A stretch of DNA of 34,619 nucleotides from Frankia torreyi (GCF_000948395.1 NZ_JYFN01000014.1:100725-135343); one strand, 5' to 3'; numbered from the stretch's first letter, positions 15,472 through 23,796 are shown. Notes: generated from the sequence alone by a model not told the origin. Numbers and translations are program-made.

Positions 15472-15713
15472 CCGACGCTCCTCCAGGTCGGCCCGCCGGG
15501 CCGAGGTCGCCACCGCCCGGTGTGGTGCGGGCCAACCCCGAGTATCCCCGGCGTGCACCGGCCCGCGTTCGCGCCTCGGGACGTGGGACGTGGGACGTCG
15601 CTCACCGCACAGACCGTCCGCGACTTCTACGAGGACCTCGACGCATCCAGCCGGATGTGATCCCTCCCCAGGGGTCGATCGTGGCCGGAGCAGCGGATGC
15701 GAAAAGTGATCGC

Positions 15714-15723
15714 TTGTATACGA
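15714..15723. promoter_or_regulatory. Possible regulator-binding palindrome upstream of doxX
   Basis: TTGTATACGA, centred on GTATAC, sits just before the DoxX start and within the divergent region shared with the TetR gene. TATACG inside it could also serve as a -10 for a leaderless DoxX message. Only the central eight to ten bases are symmetric, so this is a weak call. Confidence 0.25.
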
Positions 15724-15730
15724 TGCGTTA

Positions 15731-16318
15731 ATGACATTGGATGCGCACCAAGCAGCCCCTGGCCGGACGGGAGACGAAGCGATCATCGGAGCAGGCGACG
15801 CACGCGCAGAGAAGGCACGACGACGTCCGGCGCCGATGGGGTTCGACCTCGGCCTGTTCCTGCTGCGCCTGACCGTCGGCGTCACCATGGCCGGCCACGG
15901 CACCCAGAAGCTGTTCGGCTGGTTCGGCGGCGGCGGCCTCGACAGCACTGCGGCGTTCTTCACCAGCGCCGGTTACCCGTCGGGCCGGGCCTTCGCCGTC
16001 GTCGCCGGGCTCACCGAGACCCTCGGCGGAATCGGCCTGGCCCTCGGCCTGCTCACCCCGCTCGCCGCCGCCGCGCTCCTCGGCACGCTCATCAACGCCA
16101 TGGCGACCCGCTGGGGCGGCGGCTTCTTCGTACCGGACGGCATCGAGTACGAGATCCTGATCGCCATGGCCGCCCTGTCCCTCGCCCTGACCGGCCCGGG
16201 TCGCCTCTCGGTCGACGCCCGGTTGCCCGTCCTGCGCGACAACCGCCTCGACGTCGCCGTCGGCGCCGTCGCCTTGGGCGGCGTGACCGCAGCCGTCGTA
16301 CTGCTCATCCGCGGCTGA
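15731..16318 (+). CDS. DoxX family membrane protein
   Basis: The 195-residue protein shows the DoxX pattern. An opening helix has LFLLRLTVGVTMAGHGTQKLFGWFGGGGL, then come helices with LTETLGGIGLALGLLTPLAAAALLGTLINAM and a conserved EYEILIAMAALSLALTGPGRLSVD near the end. This gives about four membrane segments. DoxX proteins are small inner-membrane proteins linked to redox stress and quinone or thiosulfate metabolism; the exact role is unclear. The first 35 residues are hydrophilic and not part of the domain, so translation could start at the ATG at 15836 instead. I keep the earlier ATG because the promoter-like TATACG lies just ahead. Neither start has a clear ribosome site. Confidence 0.82.
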   Translation: MTLDAHQAAPGRTGDEAIIGAGDARAEKARRRPAPMGFDLGLFLLRLTVGVTMAGHGTQKLFGWFGGGGLDSTAAFFTSAGYPSGRAFAVVAGLTETLGGIGLALGLLTPLAAAALLGTLINAMATRWGGGFFVPDGIEYEILIAMAALSLALTGPGRLSVDARLPVLRDNRLDVAVGAVALGGVTAAVVLLIRG

Positions 16319-16734
16319 GCGGGTCGGCGACCGTCGGGGTTTCGCCCGGGGCTGACCGGGGATCGTCGACTGTGACGTCCCGGCGGCGGCACCGCGCGGA
16401 CAACCGCCGGATGAGGGCCGGATGAGGGGCGCGTACCGGGCATCCGCGACAGCCACGGGTTGGGCGTGGGTCGTGGCGGCCGGCCGGCAAGGCGATGCGG
16501 ACCGCAGACCGGCCGGCCGTCCCCGCGCGGACGACCGCCCTCCCCCGAAGCCGACCGTCCTCGCCATTTTCACATCCCGATCATGTACCGCCCCGCAGAC
16601 ACACTCCCATTCCCGGATGCGCAACGGCGACTCTGCTCGGAAGAATACTCTTGCATCATCACACCGCGTCCCACGTTTCTTGGTTGATCGCAGGCCGGGG
16701 TGACAGATGCTTGTCGCGGGACCTTTCGTTTGTT
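16319..16734. other. Gene-free stretch between DoxX and the IS630 remnant
   Basis: I see no gene here. A stem-loop with perfect 11-base arms (16477-16487 and 16509-16519, CGGCCGGCCGG type) is the only structure. From about 16560 the base composition drops towards AT around the lost end of the transposase. A minus-strand frame reads through from the transposase but has no recognisable content. Confidence 0.6.
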
Positions 16735-17151
16735 CCACGCGTTTATCCGTTTGTGGATGTCGGCTTCGAGTTCGACGACACGGCGATGGGTGGAACGGCG
16801 CAGCTTGCGGGTGGTCAGTTCAGCGAACCAGCGCTCGACGAGGTTCATCCACGACGCCGAGGTCGGGGCGAGGCGCAGGTGGAGCCGCGGGTAGCGCAGC
16901 AGCCAGTTCTTCACTGCCGGGGTCTTGCGGGTGGCGTAGTTGTCCAAGATCAGGCGCAGGTCGTAGCCGACCGGGACCGAGGAGTCGATCAGCTTGAGGA
17001 AACGCAGGACCTCCGGGTGGCGGTGCCGCCGGTAGGTCTGGGCGATCACTGACCCCGACACCGGATCGAGGGCGGTCAACAGGCTGGTCGTGCCGCGCCG
17101 AACGTAGCCATGGGTCATCCGCGCCAGCGTGCCCGGCATCATCGGCAGCAC
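16735..17151 (-). pseudogene. IS630-family transposase fragment
   Basis: About 139 residues match the middle and end of an IS630-type DDE transposase: PMMPGTLARMTHGYVRRGTT, then ILDNYATRK with the second catalytic Asp, and TSASWMNLVERWFAELT with the catalytic Glu about 35 residues later. The N-terminal half with the helix-turn-helix and first Asp is missing. The C-terminus departs from the family pattern after RINAWN. The frame is open from an ATG at 17184 to a stop at 16570, but the outer parts are unrelated sequence. No terminal inverted repeats or target duplication are evident. It is a dead relic that ends about 100 bases before the ArsR gene. Confidence 0.82.
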
Positions 17152-17244
17152 CGGTGCGGGCGGGGCGGGCGGGTCGGCGGCCACCGCACGGACCGACGGT
17201 TCCGGAGTCGCCCGTCTTGCCTCGCTCGCCGGTGTCCGCTAACG

Positions 17245-17262
17245 TACAACTCAATGGTTGTA
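17245..17262. promoter_or_regulatory. Perfect palindromic operator covering the ArsR start codon
   Basis: TACAAC-TCAATG-GTTGTA has six-base arms in perfect inverted symmetry, and the ArsR ATG (17254) lies in the centre. ArsR genes paired with SRPBCC genes in actinobacteria commonly carry a similar ACAAC/GTTGT site. It implies autorepression at a leaderless or near-leaderless start. Confidence 0.7.
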
Positions 17263-17721
17263 GATCAGGGCCCCGTCGAGCACGCCGATCGCCTCTTCCA
17301 TGCCCTGGCCGACGCGACGAGGCGCGAGATCGTGGCGCTCACCCTGACCGGTGAGCATTCGGTCTCCGAGCTCGCCCGGCGGTTCCCGATGAGCTTCGCG
17401 GCCGTTCAGAAGCACGTGGCGGTACTGGAGGGCGCCGGGCTGGTCACGAAGCGACGGCAGGGTCGGGAGCAGCGCGTGCGGGGCAACGCGGACGCACTGC
17501 GCGAGGTTCATCGGCTGCTGGACGAGCTCGCGGCTCTGTGGCGGGGACGCATCGACCGGATGGCCGCGATCCTCGCCGAACCCGACCCGTTCGACAGCGA
17601 CCCATCCGATAGCGACATGGCAGGCAGCGACAGGGCAGGCAGCGACACAGCCAGCAGCGACACGGCAGACGGCAGGCCAGCAGACAACGAACGAGCAGAC
17701 GGCGAGGAGCGACGCGCATGA
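17254..17721 (+). CDS. ArsR-family winged-helix regulator
   Basis: The 155-residue protein has an ArsR winged helix over residues 8-95: HALADATRREIVALTL, SVSELARRFPMSFAAVQKHVAVL and GLVTKRRQGREQRVRG. It lacks the metal-binding ELCVCDL box, so it is not a classical metal sensor. The C-terminus from about residue 115 is a repetitive Asp/Ser tail made by an in-frame 15-bp tandem array. The stop overlaps the next gene's start as ATGA, so the pair is co-translated. The start codon sits in its probable operator at 17245-17262, which indicates autoregulation. Confidence 0.9.
   Translation: MVVDQGPVEHADRLFHALADATRREIVALTLTGEHSVSELARRFPMSFAAVQKHVAVLEGAGLVTKRRQGREQRVRGNADALREVHRLLDELAALWRGRIDRMAAILAEPDPFDSDPSDSDMAGSDRAGSDTASSDTADGRPADNERADGEERRA
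17611..17670. repeat. In-frame tandem repeat, four copies of a 15-bp unit
   Basis: Imperfect copies of AGCGACATGGCAGGC at 17611, 17626, 17641 and 17656 encode a five-residue repeat (SDMAG, SDRAG, SDTAS, SDTAD) in the ArsR C-terminal tail. The unit keeps the reading frame. Confidence 0.85.
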
Positions 17722-18215
17722 CCGTGATCGACGTGAAGAAGGATCCTGAGGCCCTCAGTCTCGCCATCAGCTCCAGGTTCGAGGCGCCGCCGCAGCGAGT
17801 GTGGCGGATCTGGGCCGACCCGCGCCAGCTCGAGCGGTGGTGGGGGCCGCCGACGTACCCGGCGACCGTCGTCGACCACGACCTGGCTCCCGGCGGCTCG
17901 GTCACGTACTTCATGACCGGGCCGGAGGGAGACAAGCATTATGGCTGGTGGCGCGTCCGGACGGTCGACGTCCCGCACCGGCTGGAGTTCGAGGACGGCT
18001 TCGCCGACGACTCGGGCCGCCCCAACCTCGACCTGCCCACCACGATCGTTCGCGTCCAGCTCACCGCGGACGGCGAGTCGGCGACCGTGATGACGATCGA
18101 GAGCACCTTCCCCTCGTCCGAGGCGATGGAGCAGATGGTGTCCATGGGCATGGTCGAGGGCATGTCCGAGGCCCTGGGACAGATCGAGGCCCTGCTGGCC
18201 GGAGCCCCGGCCTGA
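17718..18215 (+). CDS. SRPBCC / AHSA1-like protein paired with ArsR
   Basis: The 165-residue protein has the AHSA1-type START-like fold. It shows RFEAPPQRVWRIWADPRQLERWWGPP, then PGGSVTYFMTG and WWRVRTVDVPHRLEFEDGF, with a long closing helix (MVSMGMVEGMSEALGQIEALL). Such proteins bind small hydrophobic ligands and are very often the partner of an ArsR regulator without metal ligands. Its ATG overlaps the ArsR stop (ATGA). Its own TGA is the first part of a 13-bp tandem array. The ligand is unknown. Confidence 0.88.
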   Translation: MTVIDVKKDPEALSLAISSRFEAPPQRVWRIWADPRQLERWWGPPTYPATVVDHDLAPGGSVTYFMTGPEGDKHYGWWRVRTVDVPHRLEFEDGFADDSGRPNLDLPTTIVRVQLTADGESATVMTIESTFPSSEAMEQMVSMGMVEGMSEALGQIEALLAGAPA

Positions 18216-18262
18216 CCGCGTGCCCTGACCGCGTGCCCTGACCGCGTGCCCTGACCGCGTGC
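18211..18262. repeat. Tandem repeat, four perfect copies of a 13-bp unit
   Basis: CCTGACCGCGTGC occurs at 18211, 18224, 18237 and 18250 without change. The stop codon of the SRPBCC gene lies in the first unit. The length is not a multiple of three and the rest is non-coding. Confidence 0.9.
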
Positions 18263-18277
18263 CCTGCGCGCGGCCGT

Positions 18278-18301
18278 AGCCTCGCCGGCGACGACGAGGC
18301 T
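18278..18301. terminator. Possible terminator hairpin between converging genes
   Basis: AGCCTCG (18278-18284) pairs with CGAGGCT (18295-18301) across a ten-base loop. It sits between the converging SRPBCC gene and the end of the gas-vesicle cluster. The stem is short, so confidence is limited. Confidence 0.4.
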
Positions 18302-18366
18302 CCCGGGCGTCGGGCCCGGCCCGCCTGCCGAGATCACCCTCCGGCACGTCCCGCCGGCATGGACGA

Positions 18367-19374
18367 TCAGCCGCCGACCGACGCCTTGGGCCTGGCTTCA
18401 GCGTCGGAGGTCTGTTCGGACTCGCCGCCGGTGTCCTCGTCCGAGGGCCCGGGTGTCGCGCCCGCGGGCCGCCCGGCGTCGCCGCGGCCCGAGTCGGCCG
18501 CGTCGTCGGCGTCCCGCGTGCCCTCGGACTCCTCCGCGCCCTGTTCTCCTTCGTCGGGCTGTTGGACGACCTCGCCGTCGCGGATCACACCCCGCCACGA
18601 ACCGCTCGCCTCACCCTGCATCGTGATGTAGCGGCGGAAATGCTTGAGATCGAGCCGGGCCCGTCGACCACCGGCCCGCCAGATATTACCGATCTTCTCC
18701 ATGAGTCCGGACGGATAGTATTCCATGGCCAGCAGCACCCGGGTCAGGTCGTCGGCAAGCGGGTGGAACGTGACGGCTCCCTTGGTGGAGCCCTTCGGGC
18801 CCTCTGAGGTCCACACGATCCGCCGGTCCGGTATCTGCTCCTGGACCTTGGCCGCCCAGGTCCGGCGGGATTTGAAGACCTTGACCCGCCAGTTCTGCTC
18901 GGTCTCGCTCTTCGCGTCCACCGCCTCGACACCCTTCATGAAGCGGGAGAACTGCGGGTACTGCGTCCACTGGTCATACGCCACGGAGACCGGCACCCCG
19001 ACGTCGATCGTCTCCTCGATGTTCGTGGCCTTCGGCGGCCCACCCTTTCCACCGGACCCCTTGCCACCGAGATGCAGCACCGACGTGACCTTGTCCTTCG
19101 CCGCCGAGGCCGCCGTCGCGAACGCGGCCCGCAGCGGCGACTTCCCACTGGCCAGCTGCTGGGAACCAGCCTTGAGCGCGGAGACCGCACCACCCTGGTC
19201 GGCGAGCACGTTCAGCTTTTCCGTACTCGACGTGAGCCGCTCCGTCGTCTTCCCGACCAGCTGGGCACCCCGCGCCTTCGCCAGGTTCTTCGCCTGGTCG
19301 ACCAGGTTCTTCGTCGCCGGGTTCTCGCGCAGGGCGCCGATGATGCCCGTCTGCTTCGCAGTCGTCTGCGTCAT
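18367..19374 (-). CDS. Gas-vesicle-associated SRPBCC protein (GvpZ-like)
   Basis: The 335-residue protein has three parts. Residues 1-110 form a helical N-terminus rich in Ala, Gln and Lys. An SRPBCC domain follows at about 115-260 (IEETIDVGVPVSVAYDQWTQYPQFSRFMKGV ... RIVWTSEGPKGSTKGAVTFHPL). The C-terminal tail of about 70 residues is highly acidic. Proteins with this layout occur at the end of actinobacterial gas-vesicle clusters. The ATG at 19374 has GAGGAGGGG ahead of it. It is the last gene of the cluster, 23 bases after the Y-like gene. A role in vesicle assembly or membrane association is plausible but unproven. Confidence 0.8.
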   Translation of the reverse strand: MTQTTAKQTGIIGALRENPATKNLVDQAKNLAKARGAQLVGKTTERLTSSTEKLNVLADQGGAVSALKAGSQQLASGKSPLRAAFATAASAAKDKVTSVLHLGGKGSGGKGGPPKATNIEETIDVGVPVSVAYDQWTQYPQFSRFMKGVEAVDAKSETEQNWRVKVFKSRRTWAAKVQEQIPDRRIVWTSEGPKGSTKGAVTFHPLADDLTRVLLAMEYYPSGLMEKIGNIWRAGGRRARLDLKHFRRYITMQGEASGSWRGVIRDGEVVQQPDEGEQGAEESEGTRDADDAADSGRGDAGRPAGATPGPSDEDTGGESEQTSDAEARPKASVGG

Positions 19375-19397
19375 GTCCCCTCCTCGTCGATCTGCCG

Positions 19398-20048
19398 TCA
19401 CTCGGCTTCCGCCATGAGAGGGCGACGACGAGCGCCGCGATCGGGTGCGGGGGCACGGCCGGCGGGGCGGCGGCCCTCATCACCGTCGTCGGGCCCCTGT
19501 TCCTCGGTCTCCGCCTCCTCCTGCTCCGCTTCCGCCGGCCCCTGGTCGGATTCCTCGGTCTGATCGCCGGGGCCGCTGTCCGCCTGATCACTGGTGGTCC
19601 CGTCCGCCTGATCGCCGGGGCCGCCGTCCGTCTCCTGTCCCGCGGGTGCCTGCTCGTCGGTCTTTCCGCCGGCGCCGGGCACTGTCTTCAGGACGTCGCT
19701 CACGGCTCCGGCCGCCGCCTTCGCGGTGGTGCCGCCCTTCTCCGTGAGGGTCTCCGTGAACTGCTGGGTACGTTGTTGCAGGTTCTCGGTGAGACGCTCG
19801 ACCTGGGCCTCGTACACCGACAGGGCGGCGCGCCGGCTGGCCTCCACGACCGGCCCGCGCACCTGGGCGAGCAGCTGCTCGCCCTGGGGGGACTTCAGCA
19901 GCTTCACGGCCTGATCCCGCAGGACATCCTTGGGATCGTGATTGCGTCCGGTGAGCCAGAGCGCCACGCCGATGGCCGCCTTCGCCTTCTTGGTCCGGCC
20001 GAGGACGTAGCCACCGACGAGCGCCGCGGCGATCTTCGCATTGCTCAC
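19398..20048 (-). CDS. Gas-vesicle-associated helical protein (GvpY-like)
   Basis: The 216-residue protein begins with a short hydrophobic segment, AALVGGYVLGRTKKAKAAIG. A helical stretch with LLKSPQGEQLLAQVRGPVVEA and AQVERLTENLQQRTQQFTETL follows (about residues 45-105). The tail from about 120 is rich in Glu, Asp, Gln and Gly. This resembles the unassigned Y-type proteins that sit beside Z-type genes in streptomycete vesicle clusters. The GTG overlaps the end of the preceding GvpF/L gene as GTGA. No known catalytic motif is seen. Confidence 0.7.
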   Translation of the reverse strand: MSNAKIAAALVGGYVLGRTKKAKAAIGVALWLTGRNHDPKDVLRDQAVKLLKSPQGEQLLAQVRGPVVEASRRAALSVYEAQVERLTENLQQRTQQFTETLTEKGGTTAKAAAGAVSDVLKTVPGAGGKTDEQAPAGQETDGGPGDQADGTTSDQADSGPGDQTEESDQGPAEAEQEEAETEEQGPDDGDEGRRPAGRAPAPDRGARRRPLMAEAE

Positions 20049-20863
20049 GGTTGGTCATCTCCCTTGCGTTCGTCCCCCTCCGGTCCCCAGCCCCAGCGGC
20101 CGGTGCCCGCAAACGAGTCGGCGGGTCCTGCCGCTGAAGCCCGGGTGATGGTGGGGATTTCTATGAAATCGATGGCGGGCAACGGCCCGACGTACTCGAT
20201 CGAGAGCTCCGGTCGGGCCCGACGCAGCCGCGCGACCGCGGCGTCGAAGGTCTCGATGTCGTCGGCGGCCAGCAGAAAGGCCCAGCTGAGCACGGGATCC
20301 TCCGCCCCGCCGTGTCGCCGTCTCGGCCGATCGGAGCGGGCCAGCGGCTGCAGCTCACTGAGGATCTCGTCGGCCTGCCGCTGCCGCCGCTGCACGACCA
20401 GCTCGGCGATCTCCTGCCCGAACCTGATCCGCTCGTCCAGATCGTCCGGTGGCGGATACGCGGCCGCCGGCGACCCGGGGAGCACCGCCTGCAACGCGGA
20501 CTGCTCGTCCTCGTCCACGTCAAGACGCAGTTCCACGAGACCATCGACGGCGTCGAGCCGCTCCGGCATCACCTCGACCAGCGGCGCGAGGACCTCCTCG
20601 CGCACGGCATCCTCGTCGGGAGCGACCGTGCCGAACCGCAGGGGCAGCACGGGGCCTCGCGCCAGCAGCCGCTGCAGGATGTCCAGATGGTGCACCGCCT
20701 CCTGGTCGCCGAGGACCCCGACGTCGGCGGTGCAGCTCACCGCGGCCGACAACGGCCCGAACCGCACCAGATGCACCGGTTCCGGGGGGTGTCCAAGGCC
20801 GGGCGGGGCGGGTTCGGGAGCCGGATGCCCCGCTCGCGTGACGCCATACACGATGACGGGCAT
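20045..20863 (-). CDS. gvpF: Gas vesicle protein GvpF/GvpL family, second copy
   Basis: The 272-residue protein has the GvpF/L signature. It opens with VIVYGVTRAG, has VLPLRFGTVAPDEDAVREEV at about residue 70, and in the second half FLLAADDIETFDAAVARL and ELSIEYVGPLPAIDF. GvpF/L proteins are minor structural or assembly factors that contact GvpA. The ATG has AAGGAG eight bases ahead and lies five bases after the gvpA stop. F and L cannot be told apart with certainty from sequence; position after gvpA favours F. A 30-residue tail after the domain is Gly/Asp-rich. Confidence 0.86.
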   Translation of the reverse strand: MPVIVYGVTRAGHPAPEPAPPGLGHPPEPVHLVRFGPLSAAVSCTADVGVLGDQEAVHHLDILQRLLARGPVLPLRFGTVAPDEDAVREEVLAPLVEVMPERLDAVDGLVELRLDVDEDEQSALQAVLPGSPAAAYPPPDDLDERIRFGQEIAELVVQRRQRQADEILSELQPLARSDRPRRRHGGAEDPVLSWAFLLAADDIETFDAAVARLRRARPELSIEYVGPLPAIDFIEIPTITRASAAGPADSFAGTGRWGWGPEGDERKGDDQP

Positions 20864-20868
20864 GGCCC

Positions 20869-21300
20869 TCACTCCTTCTTGCCGCCGCGGCGCTCTGCCG
20901 GGGCCTCGCGACCTGCCGGCAGGTCCCGCCCGCGACGTTCCTCGGCGGGCGCGCCGCGCAGAGCGTCGACCACGTCCTCGGCCGTGTCCTTGAGTCCAGC
21001 GAGTGCTCCGCTCGTCTTGTGCCGAGCGGTGCCCTCGGTGACCTCGTGCATGAGCCCGGGAAGTCCGGCGACCTGCTCCCTGGGCTGCAGATCGAGCCGG
21101 TTCACCGCTTCCGCGAACCGCAGGTAGGTATCGACGCTGGCGATGACGATCCGCGCGTCGATCGTGAGGATCTCGATTCCCACCAGCGCGACGCGAACGT
21201 AGGCGTCGATGACGATCCCCTTGTCGAGAACCACGTCGAGGACGTCGGCAAGACTGCTCGGCTGGGGAGCTCGATTGATCGGACGACTGGCAACGGTCAT
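20869..21300 (-). CDS. gvpA: Gas vesicle structural protein GvpA
   Basis: The 143-residue protein contains the GvpA core at about residues 16-75: [51 protein letters not shown]. This is the amphipathic rib-forming segment. The C-terminal half is a charged extension that is common in actinobacterial GvpA. GvpA builds the hollow gas-filled shell. The ATG overlaps the gvpK stop (ATGA). It is the fourth-last gene of the cluster, not the first, unlike cyanobacterial clusters. Confidence 0.92.
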   Translation of the reverse strand: MTVASRPINRAPQPSSLADVLDVVLDKGIVIDAYVRVALVGIEILTIDARIVIASVDTYLRFAEAVNRLDLQPREQVAGLPGLMHEVTEGTARHKTSGALAGLKDTAEDVVDALRGAPAEERRGRDLPAGREAPAERRGGKKE

Positions 21301-21695
21301 GGCGCTGACCTCGCCTTCTGACAGGATTGCTGGTCGGCGCAGGATCGGGCGGAGCGCCGCGTGGGTGCCATCGGCCCGCGGTCCGGGACCGCCTCGGAGC
21401 CGGTCTCGACGAGGCGACGCGCCCGGGCGACGGCGTCGTCGGCCTCCCGCTGGGTGACACCGAGCGAGGTGCGGACCCGCTCGAGGCTGTGCCGGATCTC
21501 GATCAGTGCCTGGCCCAGGTCGTCGAGCTGCTGCACCGTCAGCTCGCCGCCGTCCATCCGGCGGATCGCCTGGCGTTCCAGGACCTCGCGCAGCAGTTCG
21601 AGGACGACCACGACGAGCTGTCCCAGACCTCGACCGACCTGGTCCGGGTCGGCGTTGAGGCGCAACGGGCGACCGGCACCGCCGGAACCACTCAT
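21297..21695 (-). CDS. gvpK: Gas vesicle protein GvpK
   Basis: The 132-residue protein matches Gvp[58 protein letters not shown]. This is the conserved helical core with a typical RRMDGG bend. GvpK is an essential assembly factor of unknown mechanism. Starts and stops overlap on both sides (ATGA with gvpS and with gvpA). The last 35 residues are non-conserved and basic. Confidence 0.92.
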   Translation of the reverse strand: MSGSGGAGRPLRLNADPDQVGRGLGQLVVVVLELLREVLERQAIRRMDGGELTVQQLDDLGQALIEIRHSLERVRTSLGVTQREADDAVARARRLVETGSEAVPDRGPMAPTRRSARSCADQQSCQKARSAP

Positions 21696-21979
21696 TCCGC
21701 CACCTCCCCAGCACCCTCCACGGCCGTCTGGATGCCGACGAGGAGCAGCCGCAGATCGAGCCGGATCAGGTCGACCCCGGCCAGGGCGATCACGACGTCT
21801 CCACTGATCACGACACCGCGATCCACGAGCCGGTCCAACAGGTCTGCGAGCGGCTGGGCCGCAGAGCAGGGCGTGCCGGCGGTGGCCGGGGTGCGGGGTC
21901 GGACCAGACCGGCGACACCGGCCCGGCCCCGGGGAACGGGCCCGCCGCCCGGCTCGCACCTCCGACCCGACTCAGCCAT
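21692..21979 (-). CDS. gvpS: Gas vesicle protein of the GvpA/J/S family (GvpS-like)
   Basis: The 95-residue protein has a short GvpA-type core: [44 protein letters not shown] at about residues 43-86. It has a Gly/Pro/Arg-rich N-terminus but no extended C-terminus. Its position between GvpL and GvpK matches gvpS of actinobacterial clusters. I chose the ATG at 21979, which overlaps the gvpL end by eight bases; a longer frame is possible but would be repetitive Met/Val/Gly. It is probably a minor structural protein. Confidence 0.85.
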   Translation of the reverse strand: MAESGRRCEPGGGPVPRGRAGVAGLVRPRTPATAGTPCSAAQPLADLLDRLVDRGVVISGDVVIALAGVDLIRLDLRLLLVGIQTAVEGAGEVAE

Positions 21980-23243
21980 CCCCATCACCACCATCCCCAC
22001 CACCGCCGCCATCCGCACCACCGCCGAGGGTGACGTGCACGAAGGAGTACGGCGGCCAGGGCCCCGTGATCTCGGCGTCGAGACCGGCCTGCGTCAGTCG
22101 CCGCACCAGCGTCCGCGCCGCCGCGAGGAACTCCTCGTCGGCCGAGCGCGGCACGAGGTACGCGCAGTCGAGCATCCGCCCGACCCGGCCGCCCCGGCGT
22201 CGCGCGGTGTCCCGGGCGAAGGCGGTCAGTTCCTCGTCCGCCTGTTCGATCAGCGTGCCGAGTTCTTCCCGGCGTGCCTCCTGCGCCCGGATCTCCCGGC
22301 GCCGGGCCGTAAGATAGGCCGTCCCCGATCCCGGCGCGAGTCCCGCCACCTCCACCGGAAGATCGATGGGCTGGTCGAGAGGCGCCGCGTCGGCCACCGG
22401 CTGAGGCGCGTCGACCCGTAGGCCCCATTCCCTCGTGTCCTGAACCTGGGCCAGCGTGCGGGAAAGCGTCTGCTCCGGATCATCGAGCACCGCGTAGGCG
22501 TGCTCCGCGTCCGGCAGGACCGTGCCGAAACGCAGCGGGAGCACCCCACCGCGTTCCGCCAACGCCCGCAGCACCTGATCGTGCCGGCGGGCAAGGTCCG
22601 CAAGCCGTCCCGTCTCCGAGACGTCCTCCTCAAGGTCACGCAGCAGGGCGAGCTCGATGTCGGAGACCACCAGGGCCACCGGCGGGCGAACCACGGCGCG
22701 CACCTCGGTCCCGGCCACCAGACCTTCGAGATCGGACACGTGCCGGCTCTGCTCCGGGACGATCCCGTAGGCGTACAGCCCGTGGTCTACGTCGACGCCG
22801 CAACCGCGCCCGCGAGACCCGCCCGTGGATGCGGCCGCAGTCCCCTCACCGCCCGGGACCGCGAGGTCTCCTGACACGCGGTCGTCTGACACGCGGTCGT
22901 CTGACACGCGGTCGTCTGACACGCGGTCGTCTGACACGCGGTCGTCGGTGGGGACCTCGGCCTCCCGCACGAGCCCGCGCTCACCCGGCAGCCCCTCGTC
23001 GGGCTTCGGCGGCGCCTCGCCCGGCAGCCCTTCGCCCCACAGCCCTTCCGCGAGGGCCGTCCACCCCTGCGCGAGTCCCGGCACCCCCGCGTCGAACACG
23101 ACCCGCGTGATCTCCTGCGCCAGGCGCTGCGCGACCTGGCGCCGGGCCACACTGCGCGCCTCGGAGACGGCTTCCTCGAGCACGCCGGGTGCGAGCTGTC
23201 GGGCAAGGGCGGCGAGGCTGTCAGCGTCGCTCGCCGCGGGCAT
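21972..23243 (-). CDS. gvpL: Gas vesicle protein GvpL with a long N-terminal extension
   Basis: Residues from about 155 to 410 of this 423-residue protein are a GvpF/L domain: GLYAYGIVPEQ, VLPLRFGTVLPDAEHAYAVLDDP and EITGPWPPYSFVHV. In front lies an extension absent from ordinary GvpL. It has a helical part at 5-55 (LARQLAPGVLEEAVSEA, ARRQVAQRLAQEITRVV), a Gly/Pro-rich part and five DDRVS-type repeats at about 100-124. The C-terminal tail is a run of Gly and Asp. The start overlaps gvpJ by 23 bases and the end overlaps gvpS by eight. The domain is a secure call; the extension's function is unknown. Confidence 0.88.
   Translation of the reverse strand: MPAASDADSLAALARQLAPGVLEEAVSEARSVARRQVAQRLAQEITRVVFDAGVPGLAQGWTALAEGLWGEGLPGEAPPKPDEGLPGERGLVREAEVPTDDRVSDDRVSDDRVSDDRVSDDRVSGDLAVPGGEGTAAASTGGSRGRGCGVDVDHGLYAYGIVPEQSRHVSDLEGLVAGTEVRAVVRPPVALVVSDIELALLRDLEEDVSETGRLADLARRHDQVLRALAERGGVLPLRFGTVLPDAEHAYAVLDDPEQTLSRTLAQVQDTREWGLRVDAPQPVADAAPLDQPIDLPVEVAGLAPGSGTAYLTARRREIRAQEARREELGTLIEQADEELTAFARDTARRRGGRVGRMLDCAYLVPRSADEEFLAAARTLVRRLTQAGLDAEITGPWPPYSFVHVTLGGGADGGGGGDGGDGDG
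22871..22945. repeat. In-frame tandem repeat, five perfect copies of a 15-bp unit
   Basis: CTGACACGCGGTCGT repeats five times without change and encodes the DDRVS repeat of GvpL on the minus strand. The multiple-of-three unit preserves the frame. Confidence 0.95.
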
Positions 23244-23769
23244 GGCGGCTCTCCCCCCTCGTCGCGTCCGGCGCTCCTGCGCTCACCGCTCCTCCGCTTG
23301 CCACGGAATCGGCCCAGGGCAGATACGGCCGTCGAGAGGCGGCGGCGACCGGGGCAGAGGCCGCCCATCGCCGCTCGTCGACCATCCTCGCCGGCGCCTC
23401 GACCGCGGCCCGGTCCGGCAGACCCCGCCCGACCTCGGTCGCAGGCATACGGCCGGCGGCCTCCAGGGCCGCCAGCCGGCTGCGCAGCTCCTCGTTCTCC
23501 TCCCGCAACGAGCGTGCCTTGGAGTTGAAGAAGGGATCGGCCGTCCACCAGTCCAGACCCATCTCGCGGGCCGTGTCCGCCGAGGCGATGAACAGTCGCA
23601 GCTTCAGGGTGAGCAGCTCGACGTCCAGCACACTGACGACCACGTCACCGACGATCACGATGCCCTTGTCGAGCACCCGTTCCAGCACATCCGCGAGGGA
23701 GTCGGAACGTGGCCCACTCCACGCCCGTGCCCGAGACGGCCCGGTGGCGAGGCTTCGATCGACGGTCAT
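23221..23769 (-). CDS. gvpJ: Gas vesicle protein GvpJ
   Basis: The 182-residue protein has a GvpA-type core at about residues 21-70 ([44 protein letters not shown]). The J-specific segment GLDWWTADPFF follows, then a heptad-rich helix (LREENEELRSRLAAL) and a variable tail. GvpJ is a minor shell protein that shapes vesicle tips. I chose the ATG at 23769, which has AGGA upstream, rather than the in-frame TTG at 23790, which has no ribosome site. It follows gvpO after 27 bases. Confidence 0.9.
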   Translation of the reverse strand: MTVDRSLATGPSRARAWSGPRSDSLADVLERVLDKGIVIVGDVVVSVLDVELLTLKLRLFIASADTAREMGLDWWTADPFFNSKARSLREENEELRSRLAALEAAGRMPATEVGRGLPDRAAVEAPARMVDERRWAASAPVAAASRRPYLPWADSVASGGAVSAGAPDATRGESRHARGERR

Positions 23770-23796
23770 CAGCGGTCCTGGCACGGTCAAGGGAAC

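Noticed and set aside
16570-17184. Full 204-residue minus-strand frame as an intact transposase
   Set aside because: The first catalytic Asp and helix-turn-helix are missing, and both outer ends do not resemble IS630 proteins.
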